Source: Nostoc cf. commune SO-36 (GTDB lineage: Bacteria > Cyanobacteriota > Cyanobacteriia > Cyanobacteriales > Nostocaceae). Taken from it: a stretch of 64,000 bases of DNA. The position numbers and the translations under genes are program-made. The stretch lies in the NCBI RefSeq assembly GCF_023734775.1, contig NZ_AP025732.1, positions 3,478,501 through 3,542,500 on the forward strand, given 5' to 3'. Below the pieces are notes generated by a model. That model saw only the letters and a program-made list of their open reading frames with translations. It made no database searches and was not told where the DNA came from. Within the stretch, counting starts at the first letter, position 1, and each line of letters opens with the position of its first letter. This document shows, piece by piece, positions 1 through 9,491 of the stretch.

Positions 1-314
1 AAGCACTTGAAAGCGCTCAAATTCCCGCAAACATTAAAGAGTTACTGAAGAAGGCGAAAACAAATCCTCAAGCACTTGACAAAGCTATCGAACAACAAAC
101 AGATATTCAGACGCTGCAAACTCAACAACTGAGCCAAGTTCGCCAGCGCAGAGACGAGGCGCTGCAACAAGCTAAAGATACTGCTTGGAAGTCTGGACTG
201 CGAATCGGAATTAGCAGTTTGCTGTTGTCCATTGGTTACATTATCATCGGCTGGACAGGCTTAAGAGGTAGGGGTGCTGTACAAGGTGGTAAACCTAGAG
301 CTGCTGCACGCTAA
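1..314 (+). CDS. C-terminal part of an HpsJ-like membrane protein (5' end outside window)
   Basis: An open frame enters from the left edge and stops with TAA at 312-314, giving about 103 residues. The first 60 are polar and helical (rich in Q, K, A and R), consistent with a coiled coil. One hydrophobic helix follows (ISSLLLSIGYIIIGWTGL) and then a short basic tail. This layout, especially the SIGYIIIGWTGL ending, resembles the C-terminus of cyanobacterial HpsJ-family proteins linked to hormogonium polysaccharide. The downstream neighbour is a glycosyltransferase, which fits an envelope or polysaccharide role. The family call comes from memory of the C-terminal pattern only, because the diagnostic N-terminal half is not in the window. 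Confidence 0.5.
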   Translation, partial: ALESAQIPANIKELLKKAKTNPQALDKAIEQQTDIQTLQTQQLSQVRQRRDEALQQAKDTAWKSGLRIGISSLLLSIGYIIIGWTGLRGRGAVQGGKPRAAAR

Positions 315-422
315 TCCACATTGGCATGGCAGTACGACGTATCCTGTACTGCCATGTACGCAATAGCTAATAACAATAAAAAGGCAATTATCACTCAGTA
401 AAATCTCTATAAAACTTGCGTA

Positions 423-1331
423 ATGTTCTCAATTTACATACTGACATATAACGAAGAGCTAGATATTGCTGCTTGTATAGAATCGGCAATGCTATCAGAT
501 GACATCATTGTTGTAGATTCATGTAGTAGCGATCGCACTGTGGAAATCGCTAATCGCTATCCCATCCGCGTCGTTCAACACGCTTTTGAAAGCCACGGTC
601 GCCAACGCACCTGGATGTTAGAGTCTATTCCCCCGAAGCACGAATGGGTTTACATCCTCGAAGCTGACGAGCGCATGACTCCAGAACTATTCGCAGAATG
701 CCAAAAGGCAAGTCAGAATTCAGACTACATTGGTTACTACGTAGCTGAACGTGTCATGTTCATGAATAGTTGGATTCGCTACAGCACACAGTATCCTCGT
801 TACCAAATGCGCCTCTTTTGCCACGGTAAAGTCTGGTTTACAGACTATGGTCATACTGAGCGGGAAGTTTGTGACGGTGCAACTAGCTTTTTAAAAGAAA
901 CATACCCCCACTACACTTCTAGCAAAGGTTTGAGTCGCTGGATTGAAAAGCATAACCGCTATTCCACGGATGAAGCCCAAGAAACTTTGCATCAGTTGGA
1001 ACAAGGAAAGGTCAACTGGCGAGATTTATTCTTTGGCAAATCGGAAGTCGAAAGACGGCGTGCCCTCAAAGATTTATCTTTGCGTTTACCCGGCAGACCG
1101 TTGCTACGATTTGTATATATGTATTTTATCTTAGGCGGATGTTTAGATGGGCGCGCCGGATTTGCTTGGTGTACATTGCAGGCATTCTACGAATACCTGA
1201 TTTTGCTCAAAGTCTGGGAAATGAAATATCAACCAAAATCTAATTTGGAAGCAATGGCAATTTTGGCAAAAGAGAGTACACAACAGTTGCACTGCGCCAA
1301 TTCTGAAACTACACAGGTTGATGTGGCTTGA
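423..1331 (+). CDS. Glycosyltransferase family 2 protein (WaaE/KdtX-like)
   Basis: A 302-residue GT-A fold enzyme expected to transfer a sugar from a nucleotide-sugar donor to an envelope or exopolysaccharide acceptor at the cytoplasmic face. The N-terminus has the GT2 signature: a TYNEE start loop near residue 9, then IIVVDSCSSDRT around 28-39, the nucleotide-binding part. The metal-binding motif reads LEADER near residue 80, where WaaE-like enzymes have LDADE; the leading Glu for Asp is a mild deviation. The C-terminal third is hydrophobic and aromatic and may be membrane-associated. It begins 108 bases after the HpsJ-like gene on the same strand, so the two may form a polysaccharide-related unit. 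Acceptor and sugar cannot be read from sequence. Confidence 0.85.
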   Translation: MFSIYILTYNEELDIAACIESAMLSDDIIVVDSCSSDRTVEIANRYPIRVVQHAFESHGRQRTWMLESIPPKHEWVYILEADERMTPELFAECQKASQNSDYIGYYVAERVMFMNSWIRYSTQYPRYQMRLFCHGKVWFTDYGHTEREVCDGATSFLKETYPHYTSSKGLSRWIEKHNRYSTDEAQETLHQLEQGKVNWRDLFFGKSEVERRRALKDLSLRLPGRPLLRFVYMYFILGGCLDGRAGFAWCTLQAFYEYLILLKVWEMKYQPKSNLEAMAILAKESTQQLHCANSETTQVDVA

Positions 1332-1335
1332 CACT

Positions 1336-1362
1336 CCCCACCTTACTTCGTTGAAGGTGGGG
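1336..1362. repeat. Hairpin resembling an IS200/IS605 right end, or a terminator
   Basis: A perfect 9-bp stem (CCCCACCTT / AAGGTGGGG) with a 9-nt loop begins 5 bases after the glycosyltransferase stop codon. The surrounding context ACACTCCCC...GGGGATTCT looks like the subterminal hairpin of cyanobacterial IS200/IS605-type elements. There is no T-tract after the stem, so it is not a canonical intrinsic terminator, though it could still slow transcription. No transposase gene is adjacent. Confidence 0.5.
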
Positions 1363-1768
1363 ATTCTACATTCACCGTCAGAACTTGAATTAATATTTTT
1401 CACAGAATATTTTCATCAAAGCCGCTTCTGCTCAAATGTGAGTGACTGACCAGATAAAATAATTTCTTAGTTTACCCGGTGGTACTTTCACAATCATGAG
1501 CAGCTTTTGATTGAGCGCGATAGATTAGTAATACTTAAGGACTTGCAACAATCATTTACAAGTCTTACAAAGAAAAGTAACATCCTCTAAGAATAACCAA
1601 CCGCTATCGGATTGGTTAATGTCTATGTGTATGCTTGTAGGAAAATAGCTGATTTCCAGCAATAAGTACGTCTTTTTGCAGCAGTCGATCTGCTGGCGTT
1701 TTGGACAGTTACTTGCTGGCAGAAAATGCCTAAAGTTAAAGTCTTCGGAATTTGACGCATCTGCTGGT
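1363..1768. other. Intergenic gap, no gene seen
   Basis: About 400 bases between the hairpin after the glycosyltransferase and the chosen start of the DUF502 gene. It is moderately AT-rich. An upstream in-frame extension of the DUF502 frame (from 1676) exists but has a Cys- and Trp-containing composition unlike the family N-terminus, so I treat it as non-coding leader. No RNA gene or clear promoter was recognised. Confidence 0.5.
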
Positions 1769-2527
1769 ATGGATACCAATAACAAAAGTTCCTCTAGCTT
1801 AAAACAGGAGAATCGGGGCTTGGTAATCGATCGCCTAAAACAGGACTTAAAAAACGACCTGATTGCTGGTTTGTTGGTAATAATTCCCTTAGCAACCACG
1901 ATCTGGCTGACAATTACCATTGCTACTTGGGTAATCAACTTCCTCACCCAAATTCCTAAACAACTAAATCCCTTCGATGGGTTAAACCCAATTTTAGTAA
2001 ATTTGCTGAATTTATTAGTGGGATTGGCTGTACCACTACTAAGTATTTTACTAATGGGCTTGATGGCTCGAAATATTGCTGGACGTTGGTTGTTAGATTT
2101 TGGTGAGCGCTTATTACAGGCAATTCCTTTAGCGGGGCAGGTATACAAAACTCTTAAACAGCTTTTAGAAACAATATTAAAAGATTCTAATGGTAAGTTT
2201 CGCCGTGTAATTTTGGTAGAGTATCCTCGCCGAGGAATTTGGGCGATCGCCTTTGTCACTGGTGCAATCAGCAGTGATATCCAAGCCCAAATGTCTCGCC
2301 CTGTGCTAAGTGTTTTTATCCCTACCACCCCGAATCCAACTACAGGATGGTACGCAGTCGTTCCTGAAGACGAGGTGGTAAACCTCTCTATATCCATTGA
2401 AGACGCTTTTAAAATAGTTGTATCAGGTGGCATTGTCGCCCCTAATACGCCCTTGGTTTTCCCCGAATCCACGCTGGAAGTGAAACACGACGAAATCAAG
2501 CAGGTTATTCCTGTTGAAGAAACGTGA
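1769..2527 (+). CDS. DUF502 family membrane protein
   Basis: A 252-residue integral membrane protein of the DUF502 family, widespread in cyanobacteria and plants (the COV-like family) and without an established biochemical function. The start at ATG 1769 gives a polar N-terminus. A first hydrophobic segment follows (DLIAGLLVIIPLATTIWLTI, ending near residue 45), then a second (about 75-100). A soluble C-terminal domain contains the family-like run VFIPTTPNPTTGWY. The longer frame from 1676 is possible but less likely. nusB follows 135 bases downstream on the same strand. Confidence 0.8.
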   Translation: MDTNNKSSSSLKQENRGLVIDRLKQDLKNDLIAGLLVIIPLATTIWLTITIATWVINFLTQIPKQLNPFDGLNPILVNLLNLLVGLAVPLLSILLMGLMARNIAGRWLLDFGERLLQAIPLAGQVYKTLKQLLETILKDSNGKFRRVILVEYPRRGIWAIAFVTGAISSDIQAQMSRPVLSVFIPTTPNPTTGWYAVVPEDEVVNLSISIEDAFKIVVSGGIVAPNTPLVFPESTLEVKHDEIKQVIPVEET

Positions 2528-2662
2528 AAAAGGCATCTGGAATCAATCTGGCAAAGTCCCAAGCCTATACGTAATAATATTGTTTTACTTTGCCAAAATT
2601 GATATAATTATAAGTTTGTCCCGCAAAAATAATCAGTTCTCGCCCAATCACCCCTCATTTTT

Positions 2663-3304
2663 ATGCAACCCCGCAAACCCCAGCAAATTGCTCGTGAATT
2701 GGCGCTTTTAAGCCTGAGCCAATTGCCAGTCAACCCAAAAAAATTAGATAAATTGGAAGACGATCAACTAGTATCCAAGTTGGTGCTAGGAGCTGTACGC
2801 ACTCTGACCTCAGAAGTGCAAGATACCCTCGATAATGCCGCAGGTGAACTGCAACGCAGTAACGATCGCCTCTTAAGTAGCCAAACTCGTGCCTCTGACC
2901 TGAATACTGCCAGAACAATGCTTCAAGAAGCGATCGCCTGCACCCAGACAGCAATCAATCAGTTGGGTACGGCAGTTGATTTCCCTGTATTGATCCAGTT
3001 AGCTAACCAGGACAAGGGAGTTCGGAATTATGCTAAAGAGCTTGTAATTACCGTCAACGAAAATCGACATATTATAGATGAACTCCTTTCTACTGCCTTA
3101 GTAGATTGGCAAGTAACTCGCCTCGCCCAAATTGACCGCGATATCCTGCAAATCGCTGTGGCAGAAATGAAGTTCTTAGGAGTTCCAGACAGTATTGCCA
3201 TCAACGAAGCTGTAGAACTAGCTAAACGCTACAGTGGAGACGATGGTCATAGATTTATTAACGGTGTTTTACGCCGAGTCACGGAGCAGAAAAAAACTGC
3301 ATAG
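2663..3304 (+). CDS. nusB: Transcription antitermination factor NusB
   Basis: A 213-residue protein whose C-terminal half is the all-helical NusB fold. Landmarks are the motifs [16 protein letters not shown] (around 150-166) and [24 protein letters not shown] (around 175-200). NusB binds the boxA RNA with NusE/S10 and promotes antitermination of rRNA operons. The protein is longer than the ~140-residue enterobacterial form because about 70 extra residues sit between the N-terminal helix and the core, which I recall as usual in cyanobacteria. It is followed in the same direction by ftsY after 239 bases. Confidence 0.93.
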   Translation: MQPRKPQQIARELALLSLSQLPVNPKKLDKLEDDQLVSKLVLGAVRTLTSEVQDTLDNAAGELQRSNDRLLSSQTRASDLNTARTMLQEAIACTQTAINQLGTAVDFPVLIQLANQDKGVRNYAKELVITVNENRHIIDELLSTALVDWQVTRLAQIDRDILQIAVAEMKFLGVPDSIAINEAVELAKRYSGDDGHRFINGVLRRVTEQKKTA

Positions 3305-3543
3305 TACTGCTGTGTAATTTGTAATTCGTAATTACTATACTGCTGTGGAGACAATTCTGTAGCCGCTTCTGGGGCTTCCTCTGAGGGCAGAATTTTTGGA
3401 GGGAAGCCTCTGTTTTACAGATTCTACTCAAACTGGCGTTAAAAGGTGAGGATAACCCGGAAGTTTTCACCCCAAGAAAAAGTGCAAAGTTAAATTAAAC
3501 TCATAACTTATAACTAATAACTCATATAAACAATACTGCTGCA

Positions 3544-5199
3544 ATGGTTTTTAATTGGTTCCGTCGTCAATATAACGATTCCTCTGACACCCCCCCCGCT
3601 CAGAAACAGGAAGAAACTCCTCCTGTACAAGAACCCCAACCAGAGCCAGCCGAAACGTCAACACCAACTGCTGAAACTGCACCAGACACAACGGCAGACT
3701 TGTTGGCATTTGCTAAAGCTGCCTACAAAAATATTCAGCAAAAACAACAAGTTGAGGTAGTAGAAACCCCACCTGATTCAGCAGATAACGCAGCACAACC
3801 TGAAACTGTAGAAACACCAATTGCGGAAATCACTGAACCAGAAACAACTGAAGAACCTGTTACTACAATCCTAGAAACAGCACAGGCAGATATTATCCAA
3901 GCTGCTACTGAGGAAGAAATTATAGAAGATTCCTCAGTAGCAGCAATTGCTGAAGAGCCAGATGTTTCCACCCCAGAACTCACGGCAAATGAAACTGAAC
4001 CAACTACCACCGAACCAATAGCTACGCCAGAGGCAACACAACCAACAGCACTATCTTTCTTAGAACGGGCGGCAGCAGAACGGCAAGCCAAGCTAGAACA
4101 ACTAGTAGCCACCGCCATTGAAGTTCCAGAACCGGAGGTAGTACAGCCAGTAGCTACAACCTCAGATACAGATGAGGAAATTCCCGGATTGGTATTTGAT
4201 GATGGGTTTGTCTGGTCGGCGAGAGTTTTGGCCGCTCAAGGTAGAAGTGCAGAAGACGTTTCTATTGAAGAAATTACCTGGCTGAAAAAGCTCCGGCAAG
4301 GGTTAGATAAAACTCGTCGTAGTATTCTTAACCAACTGAAGGCGATCGTTGGTCAAGGGCCGCTAAATCAAGCTGCTGTGACAGAAATTGAGGCATTGCT
4401 CTTACAAGCTGATGTGGGTGTAGAGGCGACAGACTTTATTATCAATGCCCTACAGACAAAACTTCGAGAAGAAGTTACCGCACCGGAAGAAGCAATCGCT
4501 TACCTGAAAAAAATCCTCCGGGATATGCTGGATGCGCCAAGCAAAGCATCCCACAAAACTAGCTTTACTCCAGAAAAAGAAACCTTAAATATTTGGTTAA
4601 TCACCGGGGTAAATGGTGCTGGTAAAACCACCACCATCGGCAAAATTGCCCACCTGGGACAAAAATCTGGCTATAAATGCTTGATTGGGGCAGCAGATAC
4701 CTTCCGCGCTGCTGCTGTGGAACAGGTAAAGGTTTGGGGTAGTAGAAGTGGTGTGGATGTCATTGCCAATCCGGGAAAGAATACAGATCCGGCAGCAGTT
4801 GTATTTGATGCGATCGCTGCCGCCCAAGCCCGTCAAACCGAATTACTTCTTGTAGATACAGCCGGACGACTGCAAAACAAGAAAAATTTAATGGACGAAC
4901 TCGGTAAAATCCGGCGAATTATCGACAAAAAAGCCCCAAATGCCAAAGTAGAATCTCTTTTGGTTCTAGATGCAACTTTAGGACAAAATGGACTGCGGCA
5001 AGCTGAAGTCTTCTCTCAAGCTGCCCAACTGAGTGGCGTTGTCTTAACCAAGCTAGATGGTACCGCCAAAGGTGGTGTTGCCCTTGCCGTTGTGCAGCAG
5101 CTGGGTTTGCCCATTCGCTTTATTGGTGCTGGTGAGGGAATTGAAGACCTACGCCCCTTTTCTAGCTATGAGTTTGTCGAAGCTCTCTTGAGTGGTTAA
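3544..5199 (+). CDS. ftsY: Signal recognition particle receptor FtsY
   Basis: A 551-residue SRP receptor GTPase that docks SRP-ribosome complexes at the membrane. Residues 1-210 form a long, acidic A domain rich in E, T, P and A. The NG domain follows. Visible motifs are G1 GVNGAGKTTT, the AADTFRAAA insertion-box region, G3 DTAGR, G4 TKLDGTAKGG and the closing GAGEGIEDLRPF. The acidic A domain is longer than in E. coli but its role as a membrane-association region is the same in the family. It is encoded directly after nusB and ahead of an 860-base gap. Confidence 0.96.
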   Translation: MVFNWFRRQYNDSSDTPPAQKQEETPPVQEPQPEPAETSTPTAETAPDTTADLLAFAKAAYKNIQQKQQVEVVETPPDSADNAAQPETVETPIAEITEPETTEEPVTTILETAQADIIQAATEEEIIEDSSVAAIAEEPDVSTPELTANETEPTTTEPIATPEATQPTALSFLERAAAERQAKLEQLVATAIEVPEPEVVQPVATTSDTDEEIPGLVFDDGFVWSARVLAAQGRSAEDVSIEEITWLKKLRQGLDKTRRSILNQLKAIVGQGPLNQAAVTEIEALLLQADVGVEATDFIINALQTKLREEVTAPEEAIAYLKKILRDMLDAPSKASHKTSFTPEKETLNIWLITGVNGAGKTTTIGKIAHLGQKSGYKCLIGAADTFRAAAVEQVKVWGSRSGVDVIANPGKNTDPAAVVFDAIAAAQARQTELLLVDTAGRLQNKKNLMDELGKIRRIIDKKAPNAKVESLLVLDATLGQNGLRQAEVFSQAAQLSGVVLTKLDGTAKGGVALAVVQQLGLPIRFIGAGEGIEDLRPFSSYEFVEALLSG

Positions 5200-5228
5200 T
5201 TGAAAAACTTGGAGTTAAAAATTTTTCT

Positions 5229-5333
5229 TGACAAACTCATAAATTTAGGGATAACTGATCTGGTATTATCACTTGAACTAGCTAGAAACAAAATGCTAGA
5301 AACAGATCAAGTTCTAAAATTATGAGTTTGTCA
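5229..5333. repeat. Long imperfect palindrome downstream of ftsY
   Basis: A 20-base arm at 5229-5248 (starting TGACAAACTCATAA) pairs with 5314-5333 at 19 of 20 positions. The pairing continues inward: AACTGATCTG near 5253 matches CAGATCAAGTT with one bulge, and a small CTAGC/GCTAG stem sits at the tip. The whole 105-base unit would fold into a long cruciform or RNA hairpin. It lies 30 bases after the ftsY stop, so it could act in 3'-end formation, or be a small non-autonomous element. No target duplication is evident. Confidence 0.55.
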
Positions 5334-6058
5334 CCATAAATGTGTGACTTTTGCTCAATTTTCAAGCTTGTCAAATTTAAATTGACGGGTAAGCAAGTTC
5401 ATAGTAAATCTTTTGTCGCTGACTCAAAAGATTGGTTTATTTCATTTTTATCCCATTTCAATGGGTTTAATTTTTGCATCTTCAGCAACTCAAAATTTGC
5501 AAAATGAGAAATTTAAAATGGAATAACTCAATCTTGGCAATTATTCCAGCAATTATGGTGTATAAAGTAAGTATTTGAAAACTTATTTACATTATTCTCA
5601 GGTTTGGGGATGAATGTAAGTCTGTTTTTTAGCAAACAAACCTAGATTTGACAGCTTCTAGAGGTTTTAACTCAAAAGATTTCTAGCCTCCTAATTGTCT
5701 CTAACCAAACAGTGACTCGAAAGCATCATAAATTATTCTTTGAATAAAGTATTTTTATGACTTTAGAGATATGCTTTGGGAATAAAGTTATGAAAAAATG
5801 AAGAGCTTTCTGAACTATCAACAAAACTAGTAATTTTTACGGTATGGGCTGGCACTAAAAATACATGATCTGAAATCACTAAAATTCCATCAAAAATGCA
5901 AGAAGCAAATAAAATACAAAATACTGCTAAAATTTGCCCGTTACGTCTTTATACTCTTGCTAAAATGACAAGTCTTGCCTAAATATGGTTTAGCAATGCC
6001 ATAGCCAAAAGATTTATAAGTAATCTAAAATCTGCCAATATAAAGTGCAATAGTACCT
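5334..6058. other. AT-rich intergenic gap, no gene seen
   Basis: About 725 bases with no open frame of note on either strand. A weak 5-bp hairpin (CCCAT/ATGGG) at 5452-5465 is followed by a T-rich stretch. The rest is AT-rich without a recognisable RNA gene. The length suggests either a long leader for the phosphatase gene at 6059 or an unrecognised small RNA. Confidence 0.5.
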
Positions 6059-7450
6059 GTGCCTGTGTCTCAACTGCCCTCTCAACCCACTGACAGCAAT
6101 AGTAGTGCCGCGACAGATGTCACACCAGTCGTGGCACTCAAAGAACTCGTGGCAAGGTTGCACCGGGAACAGAACAAAATTCAAGATTTGCTAAGTTCTT
6201 TAGGATTTGCCCTGAGAAGTTTCAATAATTTGAATCAGTTCTTAGAACTTATCCCGCTAATGGCAACAAGAGTAACAGATGCAGACGGTAGCGCCTTGTT
6301 TCTCTACAAACCTAATGGTCAAGTCAGGTTAGAACAGTTACATTGGCAAGATAGTCGTCAGCGAAAGGATATCCGCAAAGCGCTAGAAATAGCCAGCAGT
6401 CAAATTACCCTAATACCCAATAGTGCCCCCCTAGCCAATGCCACGGGGATTTTGGATGACCAGATGCATCGCTATTTGGGGCCAGATGTGCAAATCTTTG
6501 GCACGGCGATTCTAGTAAAGCATACAGAACGAGGATGGCTCTATGTTTTGAGCCGCGATCCAGAATATAGTTGGACAGAAACTAGACAAAAATTAGTTAG
6601 GTTAGTGGCAGACCAAACAGCAGTAGCGATCGAAAACGATGAACTAGCTGTAGAACTAAGAAAAAAAGAACGTCTAGATCAAGAACTAGAAATTGGTGCA
6701 GAAATTCAACGACGACTTTTGCCACGTCAATGCCCCGTAATCCCTGGTGCAATCTTGGCGGCACGTTGTAAACCTGCCAATCGTGTCGGCGGAGACTACT
6801 ACGACTTTATTGCTACCAATCACAATAAAATTCAGCCCAAGATTAAAGGCAGCACGGAAACTAGTTGCTGGGGTTTGGTTATTGGAGATGTGATGGGCAA
6901 AGGTGTCCCAGCAGGGCTGATTATGACGATGATGCGGGGAATGTTACGGGGAGAGGTACTACATGGCAATTCTCCAGCCCGAATTCTGCAAAACTTAAAT
7001 AGAGTTATGTATGCGGATTTAGAAAATTCACACCGTTTTGTAACGCTATTCTACTCAGAATATAATCCCCATAACCGAATTTTGTCTTATAGCAATGCGG
7101 CACACAATCCTCCTTTGTGGTGGCACGCGGCGACAAAAACTGTCAGCCGTTTAGATACTCTAGGAATGTTAATCGGTTTGGATGCTAACAGCCAATATGA
7201 AGATGCCCAGGTACAGTTAGAGCCTGGGGATACAATTATTTACTATACAGATGGCTTGACTGATGCTGCTGCTGCTGGTGGCGATCGCTTCGATGAAGAT
7301 AACTTTGTAGCTGGCTTTAATACAGCTTGCAAATACTGCAATGGCCCAGAAGAGATTGTAGATTACCTTTTTGACCAAGTTCAGCAATTCATTGGTGATG
7401 ATAAGCAAAACACTGATGATATGACACTAGTGGTTATGCAAATTTTATAG
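6059..7450 (+). CDS. GAF and PP2C (SpoIIE/RsbU-type) serine phosphatase
   Basis: A 463-residue regulatory phosphatase. A short coiled stretch (LVARLHREQNKIQDLLSSL) precedes a GAF sensor domain at about 50-190, ending in the usual VRLVADQTAVAIENDEL. The SpoIIE/PP2C phosphatase domain occupies about 210-462. Metal-binding and core motifs are visible: GGDYYDF, WGLVIGDVMGKGVPAGL, SNAAHNPPLWW and YYTDGLTDA. Members dephosphorylate anti-sigma-factor antagonists or act as signal-driven phosphatases. No partner anti-sigma or STAS gene is adjacent, so the target is unknown. The start is GTG; an in-frame GTG two codons later is equally possible. The 860-base upstream gap implies its own promoter. Confidence 0.9.
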   Translation: MPVSQLPSQPTDSNSSAATDVTPVVALKELVARLHREQNKIQDLLSSLGFALRSFNNLNQFLELIPLMATRVTDADGSALFLYKPNGQVRLEQLHWQDSRQRKDIRKALEIASSQITLIPNSAPLANATGILDDQMHRYLGPDVQIFGTAILVKHTERGWLYVLSRDPEYSWTETRQKLVRLVADQTAVAIENDELAVELRKKERLDQELEIGAEIQRRLLPRQCPVIPGAILAARCKPANRVGGDYYDFIATNHNKIQPKIKGSTETSCWGLVIGDVMGKGVPAGLIMTMMRGMLRGEVLHGNSPARILQNLNRVMYADLENSHRFVTLFYSEYNPHNRILSYSNAAHNPPLWWHAATKTVSRLDTLGMLIGLDANSQYEDAQVQLEPGDTIIYYTDGLTDAAAAGGDRFDEDNFVAGFNTACKYCNGPEEIVDYLFDQVQQFIGDDKQNTDDMTLVVMQIL

Positions 7451-8008
7451 TAATTAGCCATTTTTCCTTGATCAAGTCATCAGTGAATTGGTTAAAGCTG
7501 ATGGTTACTGGGGATTCACGACAGTAATTCTACAAAATTTAATTTTTTATTTTTTCTTTAAATTTCCGTAGCGATCGCCTAAATAGTCGCATATCAAGCT
7601 TTTTAGTGAGTTGTTTATATTCAGCCTTTAGGAGGATACATAAAAAATGATCCTTAGAATACTTTTCCGTTAAAGTAAAAACTATATATTTTGCACATCT
7701 AGCACAGTAGGAAACGTCAAGGGGGAAAGCAGGTAAAAGGTAAAAAGCACAAGGTAAAAAGTAAAAGGTAAATTTACTTCTTCATTTTTGCTTTCTTTCT
7801 ATTCTTGTGACACAAGCATTTAGCCTGCTCTCTCTTGGCGTTTTAATTTTTCCTTTCTCCGCCGTAGCAAGTTCACAACAGTTACGACGGAGTTTTGCTT
7901 TCTTTGTTTCTTCGGTCTAGACTTAGTTGTTTTAAACTTCCTCGTTATTTAAGCTGCTAATCTTCATTTAATGATTTGTCAAGATATTTCTGAAAATATT
8001 TTAGATGG
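7451..8008. other. Intergenic gap between convergent genes, with a hairpin at 7857-7892
   Basis: The gap separates the phosphatase gene (+) from the ankyrin gene (-). It holds the AAGGTAAA repeat and a stem-loop at 7857-7892 (CTCCGCCGTA / TACGACGGAG, 9 of 10 paired). The stem is followed on the + strand by TTTTGCTTTC, so it may terminate + strand transcription, though it sits 400 bases after the phosphatase stop. No gene was recognised. Confidence 0.45.
7731..7772. repeat. Degenerate AAGGTAAA short tandem repeat
   Basis: Several imperfect copies of GGTAAAA/AGGTAAA follow one another. This is the short tandem repeat style seen elsewhere in the window. It is non-coding. Confidence 0.6.
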
Positions 8009-9295
8009 CTATTCTTGCGCCCCAGCTTTTTGTAGACTCCGCACCACATTTTTGTAACCATTAAATTCTGCAATCATCAAAGCAGTATAACCGCCCCGGT
8101 TTTTCAAATTCATATCTGCCCCAGCTTGCACTAATAACTGCACAATTTCGCCATAACCTGCTGAGGCAGCCCACATTAATGATGTTGCTTTTGCTGAGTC
8201 TTGAAAATTCACATCTGCCCCCTTTGCCAGCAGCAAATGTATAATTTCTGTGTGCTTGCGTTCGGTTGCCTTGATCAAAGCAGTTTTGCCATCATCCCCC
8301 GGAGTGTTGGCATCAGCACCATAGTCTAGCAACACTTGCACCGTTTGGATGTGTCCTTGTGATGCCGCCAACGTCAAAGGTGCTTTCACCAAGATTTTTC
8401 TCATTAATATCTCCTCCAGAACGCAGCAGTGCCTCAACGATATGGCTGTGTCCCTGCAATGCTGCTACAAGCAGTGGCGTATCACCCAGACGGTTCTTAA
8501 TTTGGACATCTGCACCCTTGTTAAGTAAACACTTGCACAACATCAATGTAGCCTTCTACAACGGCAAGATGTAGGGCAGTTTCACCATCTTGATCTTGGA
8601 GATTAATTTCAGCACCTCGATCTAGTAAAAGCTGCTGCGATCGCACTATGTCCACCTGCTGCTGCTGCCGATAATGCAGTTCCACCATCGGCATTTTTCA
8701 GACTCACATCAGCCCCCGCCGCCAGCAGTGCTTCCACAACCTCCAGATGTCCCAAATCTGCTGCTAATGTTAAGAGTGTTTCACCCTCACCATCTGGAAT
8801 ATTGACATCGACACCAGTTTGAAGAATTGTTTGTAAAACTTCTATTTTTCCCTGCTTAACGGCAAGTTTTAAGGCAGTATCATCATCTTTATCTGCGATA
8901 TTAACTTGGGCACCAGCAGCCAATAAAACTCGCACTACATCGATATAACCTTTGAGTACTGCTGCCATTAAAGCTGTGCTGCCATCTTCATTAGTGGCAT
9001 TAACATCAGCACCTTTAGACAGTAAAAACTGCACAATGTCAAGCTGTTTGGCACTAGCAGCCAACATCAATGCCGTCAAACCATAGAGTTTTCTGGGTAA
9101 GTTAATATTTGCCCCAGCATCCAGCAGCGATCGCACAATTTCGGTATAGCCTAAATTAGCAGCAAACATTAACGCTGTAGTGCCTTGGCGATCGCACGCG
9201 TCCACCTTCGCACCAGCAGCCAGTAGCGCACACAGCCCCTTGATATCGCCATTTTTAGCGGCTTTTAGCAGCAAAGTATCGTTGTTTTCAGTCAT
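8009..9295 (-). pseudogene. Ankyrin-repeat protein gene interrupted by three frameshifts
   Basis: Read from ATG at 9295 down to TAA at 8009, this is one ankyrin protein of about 428 residues. It comprises roughly twelve 33-residue repeats with the usual G-TALM-AA--G---VV--LL-AGA-VN pattern. The frame is broken three times by one-base changes. One lies near 8638-8645 (after GGHSAI). The second is in the AAA run at 8527-8529 (VVQV/LLNKGADV). The third is in the TTT run at 8384-8386 (NLGE/APLTLAAS). The residues on each side join perfectly once a base is removed, so the breaks are very recent or are sequence errors. Ankyrin proteins bind other proteins; the partner is unknown. Divergent DUF4079 lies upstream. 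Confidence 0.8.
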
Positions 9296-9491
9296 GAATG
9301 AGATCCCACACAGGGGTTTTGTTCATCTACCCTCAAAATTTAGTCTGAGATTGTTTATCCACTTTGGCAAGAGGGCAAAGGAAAATTGCAGAGTGAAGAT
9401 GGTGGAACCTCTTTTAATTTGTGCAACATTAAGCACACAAAATAGAGTTATGCTAATTTTTATGAAGATTTAATAATTAGGTGAGAACACA

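Noticed and set aside
1552..2562. 336-codon minus-strand frame over the DUF502 gene
   Set aside because: It is antisense to a well-supported DUF502 gene; its composition is rich in Ser, Cys and Ile with no family features.
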